A stretch of DNA of 6,368 bases, from positions 1 through 6,368 of the forward strand of contig JAQXJQ010000076.1 in assembly GCA_029009035.1 (NCBI GenBank), written 5' to 3'. Position 1 is the stretch's first letter, and each line of letters starts with the position of its first letter. This document shows, piece after piece, positions 1-6,320 of this stretch. This DNA is from Oscillospiraceae bacterium. GTDB lineage: Bacteria; Bacillota; Clostridia; Oscillospirales; Oscillospiraceae. The notes beneath the pieces were generated by a model that was not told the DNA's origin, did no database searches, and worked only from the letters and a program-made list of their open reading frames with translations. Made by a program: the position numbers and the translations under genes.

Positions 1-1
1 C

Positions 2-1849
2 GGCCCTCTGGTGGAGGACGACGGACAGGACGAGCGCCACATGGAGCTTGACCTCACCGCCCGGCCGACTCTGGAGCTCACCGAGACCATCCGGGGCAAG
101 GAAAAGCGGGGCTCCCTCCTCTGGGTGCTGGACAAGACCCGCACCCCCATGGGCCACCGCATGATCCGCGCCTGGCTGGAGCAGCCCCTGTGCGACCCCG
201 GCGCCATCTCACGCCGACAGGACGCGGTCTCCGCTCTTGTGGGGGACTCCGTGGCCCGGGAGGAGCTGATCCTCACCCTGCGCTGCGTGCCCGATCTGGA
301 GCGGCTCATCGCCAAGGTGGTGTACGGCTCCGCCAACGCCCGGGATATGAAGACTCTGGCCGAGGGCCTTTCCCAGCTGCCCGCCCTCTCCGCTCAGGCA
401 TCCCGCCTGTCCGGACGGGCCCTCGCCCCTCTGCTGCGGGACATGGAGGGTCTGGAGGACATCTGCGATGCCATCACCGCCGCCATCCGGGACGAGGACG
501 ACGACCACCGCCTCCCCTTCACCATCCGTGAGGGCGATTTCATCCGTCCCGGCTACGATGCCGAGGTGGACCACCTCCGGGATGTGCTGGAGCACGGCGC
601 GGACATGGTGCTGGACATCGAGGCCCGGGAAAAGGAGCGCACCGGCATCAAGGGCCTGAAGGTGCGTTATAATAAGGTATTCGGCTACTACATCGAGGTG
701 TCCAAGTCCTACTACGACCTGGTGCCTCAGGACTATATCCGCAAGCAGACCCTGGTGAACTGCGAGCGGTTCATCACCCAGGAGCTGAAGGATCTGGAGC
801 ACGAGATCCTCTCCGCCCAGACCCGCATCACCGCCCTGGAGTACCAGCTGTTCTGCAAGCTGCGGGACACCGTGGCCGCCCGGGTCCGCCCGGTGCAGGC
901 CGCCGCCGCCGCAGTGGCAAGGCTGGATGTGCTGTGCTCCTTCGCCCATGTGGCGGTGGAAAACGGCTACTGCCGCCCCTCGGTGGACGACAGCGGCGTC
1001 ATCGACATCCGGGACGGACGCCATCCCGTGGTGGAGCGGATGCTGAAGGACAGCCTCTTCGTCCCCAACGACACGGTGATGAACGGCACCGATGAGCGGC
1101 TGAGCATCATCACCGGCCCCAACATGGCGGGCAAATCCACCTATATGCGCCAGGTGGCCCTCATCGTGCTCATGGCCCAGATGGGCTCCTTCGTCCCGGC
1201 GCGCAGCGCCCGTATCGGCCTTGTGGACCGGGTGTTCACCCGCATCGGCGCCAGCGATGACCTCTCCGCCGGCCAGTCCACCTTCATGGTGGAGATGACC
1301 GAGGTGGCCCAGATGCTGAAAAACGCCACCCCCCGCTCCCTGCTCATTCTGGACGAGATCGGGCGGGGCACCTCCACCTACGACGGTATGTCCATCGCAA
1401 GGGCGGTGCTGGAGTTCTGCGCCGACCGGAAGCGGCTGGGGTGCAAGACCCTGTTCGCCACCCACTACCATGAGCTTACCTGCGTGGAGCAGGAGATGGA
1501 GGGGGTCAAAAACTACCACATCGCCGCCAAAAAGCGGGCGGAGGACATCATCTTCCTGCGGAAGATCGTCCCCGGCGGCGCGGACCAGAGCTACGGCATC
1601 GAGGTGGCCAAGCTGGCGGGTGTGCCCGACAAGGTCATCCGCAGAGCCAGGGAGATCCTCACCGAGCTGGAGCAGCAGGGCTCCGCCGCCCCCGTGGGCA
1701 GCCTGTCCGCCCCCGCCCGGGAACAGCTCTCCATGGGGGATCTGGCGGGCAGCGCGGTGCTGGACACCCTGCGCGGCACCGCCGTGGAGACCCTCACCCC
1801 CATCGAGGCCATGAATTTGCTCTATCAGCTCAAGCAGCAGCTCTCCTGA
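2..1849 (+). CDS. mutS: DNA mismatch repair protein MutS (5' end outside window)
   Basis: ATPase that recognises base mismatches and small loops and starts mismatch repair in the cytoplasm. The frame is open from base 2, so the protein enters from the left edge. A GTG at 11 is only an internal valine. Compared with the roughly 855-residue E. coli and B. subtilis proteins, about 245 N-terminal residues are missing, including the mismatch-binding Phe domain. Present are the core/lever and clamp domains (the KVRYNKVFGYYIEV region near 660-710), Walker A GPNMAGKST (1115-1141), the MutS signature with Walker B, SLLILDEIGRGTS through YDG (1337-1387), the ATHYHEL switch histidine motif (1457-1477), and the C-terminal helix-turn-helix dimerisation region (QSYGIEVAKLAGVP, about 1589-1630). 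It ends with the usual TPIEAMNLLYQLK tail. GC is very high. No mutL follows; a terminator comes 28 bases after the stop. Identity is essentially certain from the motifs. Confidence 0.98.
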   Translation, partial: GPLVEDDGQDERHMELDLTARPTLELTETIRGKEKRGSLLWVLDKTRTPMGHRMIRAWLEQPLCDPGAISRRQDAVSALVGDSVAREELILTLRCVPDLERLIAKVVYGSANARDMKTLAEGLSQLPALSAQASRLSGRALAPLLRDMEGLEDICDAITAAIRDEDDDHRLPFTIREGDFIRPGYDAEVDHLRDVLEHGADMVLDIEAREKERTGIKGLKVRYNKVFGYYIEVSKSYYDLVPQDYIRKQTLVNCERFITQELKDLEHEILSAQTRITALEYQLFCKLRDTVAARVRPVQAAAAAVARLDVLCSFAHVAVENGYCRPSVDDSGVIDIRDGRHPVVERMLKDSLFVPNDTVMNGTDERLSIITGPNMAGKSTYMRQVALIVLMAQMGSFVPARSARIGLVDRVFTRIGASDDLSAGQSTFMVEMTEVAQMLKNATPRSLLILDEIGRGTSTYDGMSIARAVLEFCADRKRLGCKTLFATHYHELTCVEQEMEGVKNYHIAAKKRAEDIIFLRKIVPGGADQSYGIEVAKLAGVPDKVIRRAREILTELEQQGSAAPVGSLSAPAREQLSMGDLAGSAVLDTLRGTAVETLTPIEAMNLLYQLKQQLS

Positions 1850-1877
1850 GCTGTGGAAGAGGTTCTTTGACAAACTG

Positions 1878-1915
1878 AAACCGGAGCTCACGCCAATGCG
1901 TGAGCTCCGGTTTTT
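1878..1915 (+). terminator. Rho-independent terminator after mutS, possibly bidirectional
   Basis: A perfect 16-bp inverted repeat (1878-1893 and 1898-1913) closes a four-base CAAT loop and runs into TTTTTCT on the + strand, 28 bases after the mutS stop. Read on the - strand, the same stem lies 63 bases past the LysM-GH43 stop but is followed only by TTTCAGTTTG. It is therefore a strong terminator for mutS and a weaker candidate for the convergent gene. No other terminator is visible in the 127-bp gap. Confidence 0.92.
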
Positions 1916-1976
1916 CTAAAGCCGTTTTCTACAGTCCCGTTGCCGGGGCAGAGGAGCGGAAAAGCTGTGCTGAAAG

Positions 1977-3890
1977 TCACTTGCTCACACCGGTGATGGT
2001 GATGCGGGCAAACTGGGCCAGAACGGGCTGATCCAGCGTCACATAGTCGATGATCTCGGTTTCGCCGGTGCGCTCATAGACGGTGGTCCAGCTGCCGGCA
2101 TTGGCGGGATCCAGAGGATTGGTAGTGCCGTTGAACAGCTCGATCTTGTAATCGATGGCGTACTTATCGGTCAGTGTGACGGATCTGTCGGCGTTGATCT
2201 CCTTCCAGATGACACGGAAAGAATCCACATTGTAGTTGCCCTTGAAGGAAACCAGATACCAGGGGTTTTCATCGTCAGCAGCGGGCTGCCACCAGGTGAT
2301 CATGGACTCGTCGTTGGCGTAGATGGGATGACGGCCCTCGGAGTAGGAGGAGACGGCATAGCCCTGCTTGACAGTCAGAATATCAGAGCCGGTCTCGTTG
2401 CCGTCAGCGGGATTGGCCAAGACGCCGGGGACATACTGGGGAGCCTCAGACAGGTGAGGAACGACCAGGTTGCCGTCTGCGTCAATCATAGCGGGATCGC
2501 AGCCGATGCGGCGCTCCATGTCGCCCTCATAGCCGACATTGACAGTGTAGAAATACCACAGGGTATCGCTGGGGCCCTGGACGAAGGAGCCGTGGCCGCC
2601 GCCGCGGACAGTACCGGTAACAGCGTCAATCTGGTTGACGATCTCCTTCTCCTGCAGCTCAAAGCCATCCAGAGGGCCGGTGGTGGACTGATAGCAGCCG
2701 GCGGTATAGGAGTCATACTGGGTACCGGAGGTGGCCCAGGTCAGATAGTAAGTTCCGTCGATCTTGACCATCCAGGAGCCCTCGGGGAAGCCGTTCTCAT
2801 AGTCCTGATGATTCTGGCCGAAGTTTTGCCACTTGTACTCGTTGTCATACTCGATGAGGATCTTGGGCTCGGTAATGAGCTCAGTGGGGTTCGCGGGGTT
2901 CAGCTCAGCGCCGCTGATGTAGGGGCCCATGCCCCAGTACAGGTACATACGGTTGTCATCGTCCACAAAAATGTTGACATCGTTGTGGGCGGCGATGATC
3001 ATGGGCTCCATCTCGGTGGTGGTAGCGTTATCCTTGAAGCTCAGACCGTGATAGGTGAAGTCGCCCAGATCTTTGAAGGGGCCGCAGGGGGAATCGGAGG
3101 AGTAAAGATGGGAGCTGTTCCAGGCCAGATAGAAGGTATCCTTACCGTTCTCATCGGTGCGGACAGCGATGGTGGGGGCAGTAAAACTCATGTCATTGCC
3201 CTCGGTGTCCTTCAGCTGGACGAAGGTCCAGTCCACGAAGTCCTTGGAATACCACAGAGAACCGTTGGTGCCGTACAGGTACCACATATCATTGTAGTAG
3301 AAGCCGGAGGGGTCGGCGGAGGCACGGGTGTCGTTCTCAGCGATGTAGGTGCTGGTGCCGCGGAACATATCCTGGAAGCGGATGTGGGTGATCTGCTCAA
3401 CGGGATCCATGGGAATAAACACGTTGCCGATCAGCTGACCAATCATGAACGGGTTCTCGGAGATCTCTCCCTTATCGTTCGCGGAGGATCTCTGATAGTC
3501 CAGAGGCAGGGGGTTGATGTAGGTCTTGGCATCTTCCTTATTGACCAGGAACTGCTGGCCGGAGGCCTGCTCGGGCTTGGCAACGCTGTTGCCAAATGCG
3601 GTGAACTCCACCAGACCTGCATAGATGTCAGGAGTCTCAGCAGCAGGCTGTTCGGGCTCGGCGCCGGGGATTTCCAGGACCTGGCCTACATAGATCTTAT
3701 TGGGGTCCTTGATTGTATCCTTGTTTGCCTCGTAGATCTCCTTCCACCTGGCGGCATCGCCCAGCTGGCTCTGTGCGATCCTGGATAGGTTGTCACCGGC
3801 AGCGACGGTGTAGACAGCGGCGTCAGCAACGCTGACCATGCCCAAAACCATCGCCAGGGCAAGGGTCAGTGCGAGCAGTTTTTTCTTCAT
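1977..3890 (-). CDS. Secreted LysM / glycoside hydrolase family 43 / discoidin-domain protein
   Basis: Predicted cell-wall-attached glycosidase of 637 residues acting outside the membrane, probably on arabinose- or xylose-containing plant glycans; the exact substrate cannot be read from sequence. Residues 1-25 form a signal peptide (MKKK, a hydrophobic run, then VADA-A). Residues 27-75 are a LysM domain (YTVAAGDNLSRIA through IYVGQVLEIP) that should bind peptidoglycan. A short Pro/Glu/Ala linker follows. The GH43 five-bladed propeller spans about 120-490: NPLPLDYQ (126-133), the general-base candidate Asp193 in ADPS, the pKa-modulating candidate Asp304 just before FVDDD, the general-acid candidate Glu370 in PEGSW, and GGHGSF (431-436). 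Residues about 505-637 resemble an F5/8 type C (CBM32-like) sugar-binding domain (TWWQP, NPWYLVSFKG, FARITITG). The start is fixed by AGAAGGAGG seven bases upstream (3898-3906). It has its own promoter and appears monocistronic. Fold and catalytic set are well supported; specificity is unknown. Confidence 0.9.
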   Translation of the reverse strand: MKKKLLALTLALAMVLGMVSVADAAVYTVAAGDNLSRIAQSQLGDAARWKEIYEANKDTIKDPNKIYVGQVLEIPGAEPEQPAAETPDIYAGLVEFTAFGNSVAKPEQASGQQFLVNKEDAKTYINPLPLDYQRSSANDKGEISENPFMIGQLIGNVFIPMDPVEQITHIRFQDMFRGTSTYIAENDTRASADPSGFYYNDMWYLYGTNGSLWYSKDFVDWTFVQLKDTEGNDMSFTAPTIAVRTDENGKDTFYLAWNSSHLYSSDSPCGPFKDLGDFTYHGLSFKDNATTTEMEPMIIAAHNDVNIFVDDDNRMYLYWGMGPYISGAELNPANPTELITEPKILIEYDNEYKWQNFGQNHQDYENGFPEGSWMVKIDGTYYLTWATSGTQYDSYTAGCYQSTTGPLDGFELQEKEIVNQIDAVTGTVRGGGHGSFVQGPSDTLWYFYTVNVGYEGDMERRIGCDPAMIDADGNLVVPHLSEAPQYVPGVLANPADGNETGSDILTVKQGYAVSSYSEGRHPIYANDESMITWWQPAADDENPWYLVSFKGNYNVDSFRVIWKEINADRSVTLTDKYAIDYKIELFNGTTNPLDPANAGSWTTVYERTGETEIIDYVTLDQPVLAQFARITITGVSK

Positions 3891-3924
3891 GATGTTTCCT
3901 CCTTCTAATTGTTTGGCCGTTTGT

Positions 3925-3940
3925 GACCGGGTTTCCGGCC
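3925..3940 (-). promoter_or_regulatory. Small hairpin in the LysM-GH43 mRNA leader
   Basis: In the predicted 5' untranslated leader the - strand reads GGCCGG-AAAC-CCGGTC, a 6-bp stem (one G-U pair) with a four-base loop. It begins within a few bases of the expected transcription start and ends about 18 bases before the ribosome binding site. A 5'-proximal hairpin of this kind could stabilise the transcript. It does not cover the AGAAGGAGG site. Pairing is seen; function is inferred. Confidence 0.45.
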
Positions 3941-3949
3941 GATAGATCC

Positions 3950-3979
3950 AGTATACTTACCTCCCGGTGAGCGCTTCAA
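3950..3979 (-). promoter_or_regulatory. Sigma-A type promoter of the LysM-GH43 gene
   Basis: On the - strand TTGAAG (3974-3979, four of six matches to TTGACA) is followed after 18 bases by TATACT (3950-3955, five of six matches to TATAAT). Transcription would begin near 3943, giving a leader of about 53 bases before the ATG. It lies downstream of the terminator that closes the kinase operon, so it explains independent expression of this gene. Confidence 0.7.
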
Positions 3980-3984
3980 CCGAC

Positions 3985-4015
3985 TTGGCGCAAACGGCCG
4001 TTTTCCTTGCGCGAA
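3985..4015. promoter_or_regulatory. Nested palindromes immediately upstream of the GH43 -35 box (candidate operator)
   Basis: AAACGGCCGTTT (3992-4003) is a perfect 12-bp palindrome centred about 54 bases upstream of the inferred transcription start. Around it, TTGGCGCAA (3985-3993) and TTGCGCGAA (4007-4015) form an inverted pair matching at eight of nine positions. The cluster sits just behind the -35 box, where activators commonly bind. It lies between two transcription units and outside any gene. The symmetry is directly visible; a regulatory role is inferred. Confidence 0.45.
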
Positions 4016-4019
4016 ATGC

Positions 4020-4056
4020 AAAAACACAGGTACACCCCGGCGGAATGTACCTGTGT
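4020..4056 (-). terminator. Rho-independent terminator of the regulator-kinase operon
   Basis: On the - strand ACACAGGTACA and TGTACCTGTGT (4046-4056 and 4024-4034) form a perfect 11-bp stem, extendable by two C-G and two G-U pairs to leave a three-base loop. It is followed directly by TTTTT (4020-4024). It starts 7 bases after the histidine kinase stop codon and separates that operon from the LysM-GH43 promoter. Confidence 0.93.
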
Positions 4057-4063
4057 CATCCAT

Positions 4064-5458
4064 TTATTTTTCGGTGCTGCCCTGTGGAAAGCAGATGTCC
4101 AATTCAAACCGGTTATTTTCAGCCCGGATCATCAGTTCTCCTCCCCGCTTCTTCACGGTGTTCTGCACGCTCTTCAAGCCGAAGCCGTGGATCGTTTCAT
4201 CGTTCTGGGTGGTAGTGGGAAGGCCGTCTTTCATTTTCAGTTCTCCCACCAGCGGGTTCTCCTGATGGATGAACACCATGCTGTGGAAGGTGCGGATCCC
4301 AAGACGGATGCACCGTTCCTGAGGGGGCAAATCCTTCACATAGCCGATGGCGTTGTCCAGAATGTTGCAGAACACCGCATAGGTATCAATCACATCCAAC
4401 TGCTCCAACCTTGTTCCGTCAGTCTGGAAAATCAGTTCGATCCCCCGCGCATTGCAGGCAAGGCGGCGGTCTGTGAGAATGAGATCCAGGGTCTCGTTGC
4501 CGGAGTCAGTTTCCGAATCCAACTGCTGGAGGCTCTCCGAGACCCGCTCCAATTCCTCCCGCGCAATGGTTCGGTTTTGCTGCAGCAGGTCAAAATAGTG
4601 TCTTAAGTCATGGCTTTTTGTGTTAATATAATCCACATTGTCTCTAAAATGTGCATACTGTTTCCGATCCTGCTCCCGTATTTGCGCAAGCATCTCTCTT
4701 TCCAGCTCCGTTTCGCTAAATCGAAGCATATTTCTGAGCGCAAAAAGGATCAGAACATTCCCGGCCAAATTTGCATATATGCTGGACATTCTTGCGGTAT
4801 CGATCCGCAATCTGCTGATCAGGTCAGCCCCATTCTGGAGATTTTTGATCGGATTGAAGAACACATTCAAGAAAATGACCGTCGTGGCTGAACAATGAAC
4901 AAAAACCGCGGATAAAGCATATAATTGCAGCAGAACAAGCAGGCTGCGCTTTTCGATCATCCTTATATTCCGGGGTGTCATTTTGGTCGCCAGATAGAAG
5001 TACAACGCAACCGTGAGGCAGGCTCCTTCGACACAGAATGCCAGTATTTTCATCGGATAAGTGTCAATTGACGGTACCCAAACCGTGACCAGTGCCCAAA
5101 CTCCAAACATGATCTCTTGCGCGCAAAAGCCCGACAGCAGGGAAAACAGCAGCATATTCCAGCTGCAGGAAAAGCAAAAACGCATATAGATCATCAAACA
5201 TACAAGAACGACCAGCCATTCCCAGGTCAGCAAAAAGTGAAAGGCATCGGCAAAAATACCGGACAGGCCGCGTTCAACACACAAAAAGCGTAATATCTCC
5301 TGAACGCCGGACACGAAGAGATAGATCGGCAGAACCCCAATCACTCTTGCTGTAAAGCCGGCTTTTTTTGAGGAAGCAAGGAAGAGCTGCATAAATACAA
5401 AAATCGCAAACCACACATCCTCGATCATCTCCAAAATCAAACTGGTCACTTCCGCCAT
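4064..5458 (-). CDS. GHKL-family sensor histidine kinase (AgrC/HPK10-like)
   Basis: Membrane sensor kinase of 464 residues, expected to autophosphorylate on histidine and pass phosphate to the response regulator encoded just upstream. The N-terminal half contains about seven hydrophobic segments (roughly 15-28, 38-58, 67-92, 101-128, 137-157, 173-201, 226-244) and no recognisable extracytoplasmic domain. A helical charged stretch (about 248-275) leads to the phosphoacceptor motif KSHDLRH with His283. The ATP-binding domain follows, with the N box FCNILDNAI (Asn365, Asn369) and the glycine motif HGFGLKSV (424-431), then KKRGG. This is the layout of peptide-sensing AgrC-like kinases, but the ligand is unknown and no agrB/agrD gene is in view. 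Translation is coupled: the ATG lies 4 bases after the regulator stop, with GAGGGGG seven bases upstream inside the regulator's last codons. GC is clearly lower (42-47% in sampled lines) than in mutS. A terminator follows directly. Confidence 0.93.
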   Translation of the reverse strand: MAEVTSLILEMIEDVWFAIFVFMQLFLASSKKAGFTARVIGVLPIYLFVSGVQEILRFLCVERGLSGIFADAFHFLLTWEWLVVLVCLMIYMRFCFSCSWNMLLFSLLSGFCAQEIMFGVWALVTVWVPSIDTYPMKILAFCVEGACLTVALYFYLATKMTPRNIRMIEKRSLLVLLQLYALSAVFVHCSATTVIFLNVFFNPIKNLQNGADLISRLRIDTARMSSIYANLAGNVLILFALRNMLRFSETELEREMLAQIREQDRKQYAHFRDNVDYINTKSHDLRHYFDLLQQNRTIAREELERVSESLQQLDSETDSGNETLDLILTDRRLACNARGIELIFQTDGTRLEQLDVIDTYAVFCNILDNAIGYVKDLPPQERCIRLGIRTFHSMVFIHQENPLVGELKMKDGLPTTTQNDETIHGFGLKSVQNTVKKRGGELMIRAENNRFELDICFPQGSTEK

Positions 5459-5462
5459 ACCT

Positions 5463-6188
5463 TTACCCCCTCATGGTCTGCGAATAATACCGCGTCAGTG
5501 CTTCCATAAATTCCTGCCGTTTCTGGCGGCTGACGGGGATCAGCAACCCCGGCTTGCCCACGATGCACAACCCGCCCTTTCCTACGCTGTCCACATATTC
5601 CAGGTTGACGATATACCCCCGATGGCAGGCTACAAAACTGTCCGGAAGCTGTTCCCGCATTTTGTCCAGGCTTCCCCAGATCTCAAATGTTTCAGTTTCT
5701 GTGACCACCTCAAGCTGATGAGAGGAAGACTCAATATATAAAATGCGGTCGGCGGAGATCCTTTTCATGCCGTCTTTGACCTTGAGCACCAGCGTCCGCC
5801 GCTTTGTCCGCTCACGGTGCAGCCTCAGAGCCTTCTCAAAGGTGTCGGAAAATGCGCGCCTGGAAATGGGCTTCACCAGATAGCCGATGGCATCCACCGA
5901 ATAGCCCCTTACGGCGTACTTCGTGGCCCGCGTGGCAAAAATCAATATTGCGTCCTGATTATGCTTCCGAAACTCCAAAGCCGCATCCATGCCATTCATA
6001 TACGGCATTTCAATGTCCATAAAAACAATGTCCACTGCGGCGCCGCCCTGCTCCAGAAACTTCACGGCATCGGAATACACAGTGCAGCTCAGCATTTCCT
6101 TTTCATTCTCTCTGCGCCACGCTTCCATGTGCAGGGCGAGATTTTGCGCATCTGCCTCATTATCCTCCACGATTGCCACCCTGATCAT
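5463..6188 (-). CDS. LytTR-family response regulator (AgrA/LytR-like)
   Basis: Cytoplasmic two-component regulator of 241 residues. Residues 1-120 form a receiver domain: acidic pocket Glu8-Asp9, phosphoacceptor Asp58 in VFMDIEMP, switch Thr86 in IFATRA, and Lys106 in YLVKP. Residues about 132-235 form a LytTR DNA-binding domain, with the family landmarks ILYIES, ACHRGYIVNLEYV and IPVSRQKRQEF. Such proteins bind pairs of short direct repeats and usually activate transcription. The start is fixed by AGGAGG (6196-6201) seven bases upstream; an in-frame TGA 13 codons before the ATG limits alternatives. It is the first gene of a two-gene operon with the kinase downstream. Targets are unknown; the LysM-GH43 promoter just beyond the operon is a candidate. 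Confidence 0.95.
   Translation of the reverse strand: MIRVAIVEDNEADAQNLALHMEAWRRENEKEMLSCTVYSDAVKFLEQGGAAVDIVFMDIEMPYMNGMDAALEFRKHNQDAILIFATRATKYAVRGYSVDAIGYLVKPISRRAFSDTFEKALRLHRERTKRRTLVLKVKDGMKRISADRILYIESSSHQLEVVTETETFEIWGSLDKMREQLPDSFVACHRGYIVNLEYVDSVGKGGLCIVGKPGLLIPVSRQKRQEFMEALTRYYSQTMRG
5466..5472 (-). promoter_or_regulatory. Ribosome binding site of the kinase inside the regulator gene
   Basis: GAGGGGG, seven bases before the kinase ATG, is made from the last two sense codons of the regulator gene, with the TAA stop between it and the kinase start. Terminating ribosomes would be placed on the kinase start, so the two proteins should be made in a fixed ratio. Confidence 0.7.
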
Positions 6189-6272
6189 TTCCCGTCCTCC
6201 TGTCGTGCGCAGAATATCTCCTCACAAAATACGCCCCATGCCCTTCCATGAGGCCGAACTCACGACTGTTTC
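6189..6272 (-). promoter_or_regulatory. Leader of the regulator-kinase mRNA with two small upstream reading frames
   Basis: About 84 bases separate the inferred transcription start from the regulator ATG. The leader holds ATG at 6249-6247, opening a 30-codon frame that runs past the regulator start in another frame, without a ribosome binding site. It also holds ATG at 6239-6237, preceded by GGAAGGGC, encoding MGRIL then stop. GTCGTG near the 5' end can pair with CACGAC next to the AGGAGG site (6261-6266 with 6202-6207). No known riboswitch is recognised. A regulatory role is speculative. Confidence 0.3.
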
Positions 6273-6278
6273 CCTGCA

Positions 6279-6308
6279 AGTATAGCACAAAGCTTCGGGT
6301 ATTCACAA
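6279..6308 (-). promoter_or_regulatory. Extended -10 promoter of the regulator-kinase operon
   Basis: On the - strand TTGTGA (6303-6308, four of six matches to the -35 consensus) is followed after 18 bases by TATACT (6279-6284). TGC directly before the -10 gives an extended -10 element. Upstream runs of T and A (6309-6337) resemble an UP element. Spacer length and -10 sequence are the same as in the LysM-GH43 promoter, so both probably use the housekeeping sigma factor. Confidence 0.72.
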
Positions 6309-6320
6309 TAAAAACAAAAA

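Larger units (their letters stand above)
3915..3999. repeat. 9-bp inverted repeat flanking the LysM-GH43 promoter
   Basis: GGCCGTTTG at 3915-3923 and its exact reverse complement CAAACGGCC at 3991-3999 sit on either side of the -35/-10 pair, separated by 67 bases. Relative to the inferred start, one arm is in the leader (about +20 to +28) and the other upstream of -35 (about -48 to -56). The upstream arm also forms part of a separate palindrome. This arrangement fits a pair of operator half-sites for a DNA-looping or activating regulator, but no specific protein can be assigned. Confidence 0.45.

Noticed and set aside
11..13. GTG at 11 as the start of mutS
   Set aside because: The frame stays open to the left edge, the upstream codons continue a MutS-like sequence, and about 245 family residues would be missing.
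209..1891. 560-codon open frame on the - strand opposite mutS
   Set aside because: It lies antisense to a fully convincing MutS. Its product is His/Gly/Leu-rich low-complexity sequence without any domain, as expected from the reverse of GC-rich codons.
2328..3788. 486-codon open frame on the + strand opposite the LysM-GH43 gene
   Set aside because: The translation is rich in Gly, Val, Leu and Ile with no recognisable motif, while the - strand frame has a signal peptide, LysM and GH43 residues plus a promoter and ribosome binding site.
3950..3999. Pair of canonical LytTR direct repeats at the GH43 promoter
   Set aside because: GTT-containing near-matches exist on the - strand (TCGGTTGAA and GCCGTTTGC), but they are 15 bases apart rather than the usual 21-22, and each misses two consensus positions.
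3891..4063. Hidden pheromone (AgrD-like) gene or small RNA between the kinase and GH43 genes
   Set aside because: The gap is accounted for by a terminator, palindromes, a promoter and a leader; no small frame with a ribosome binding site is seen.
4007..4606. 199-codon + strand frame opposite the kinase 3' end
   Set aside because: It crosses the operon terminator and is antisense to the conserved ATP-binding domain; no ribosome binding site or domain was seen.
5817..6251. 144-codon + strand frame opposite the response regulator
   Set aside because: It is antisense to the receiver domain, with no start signal or recognisable product.
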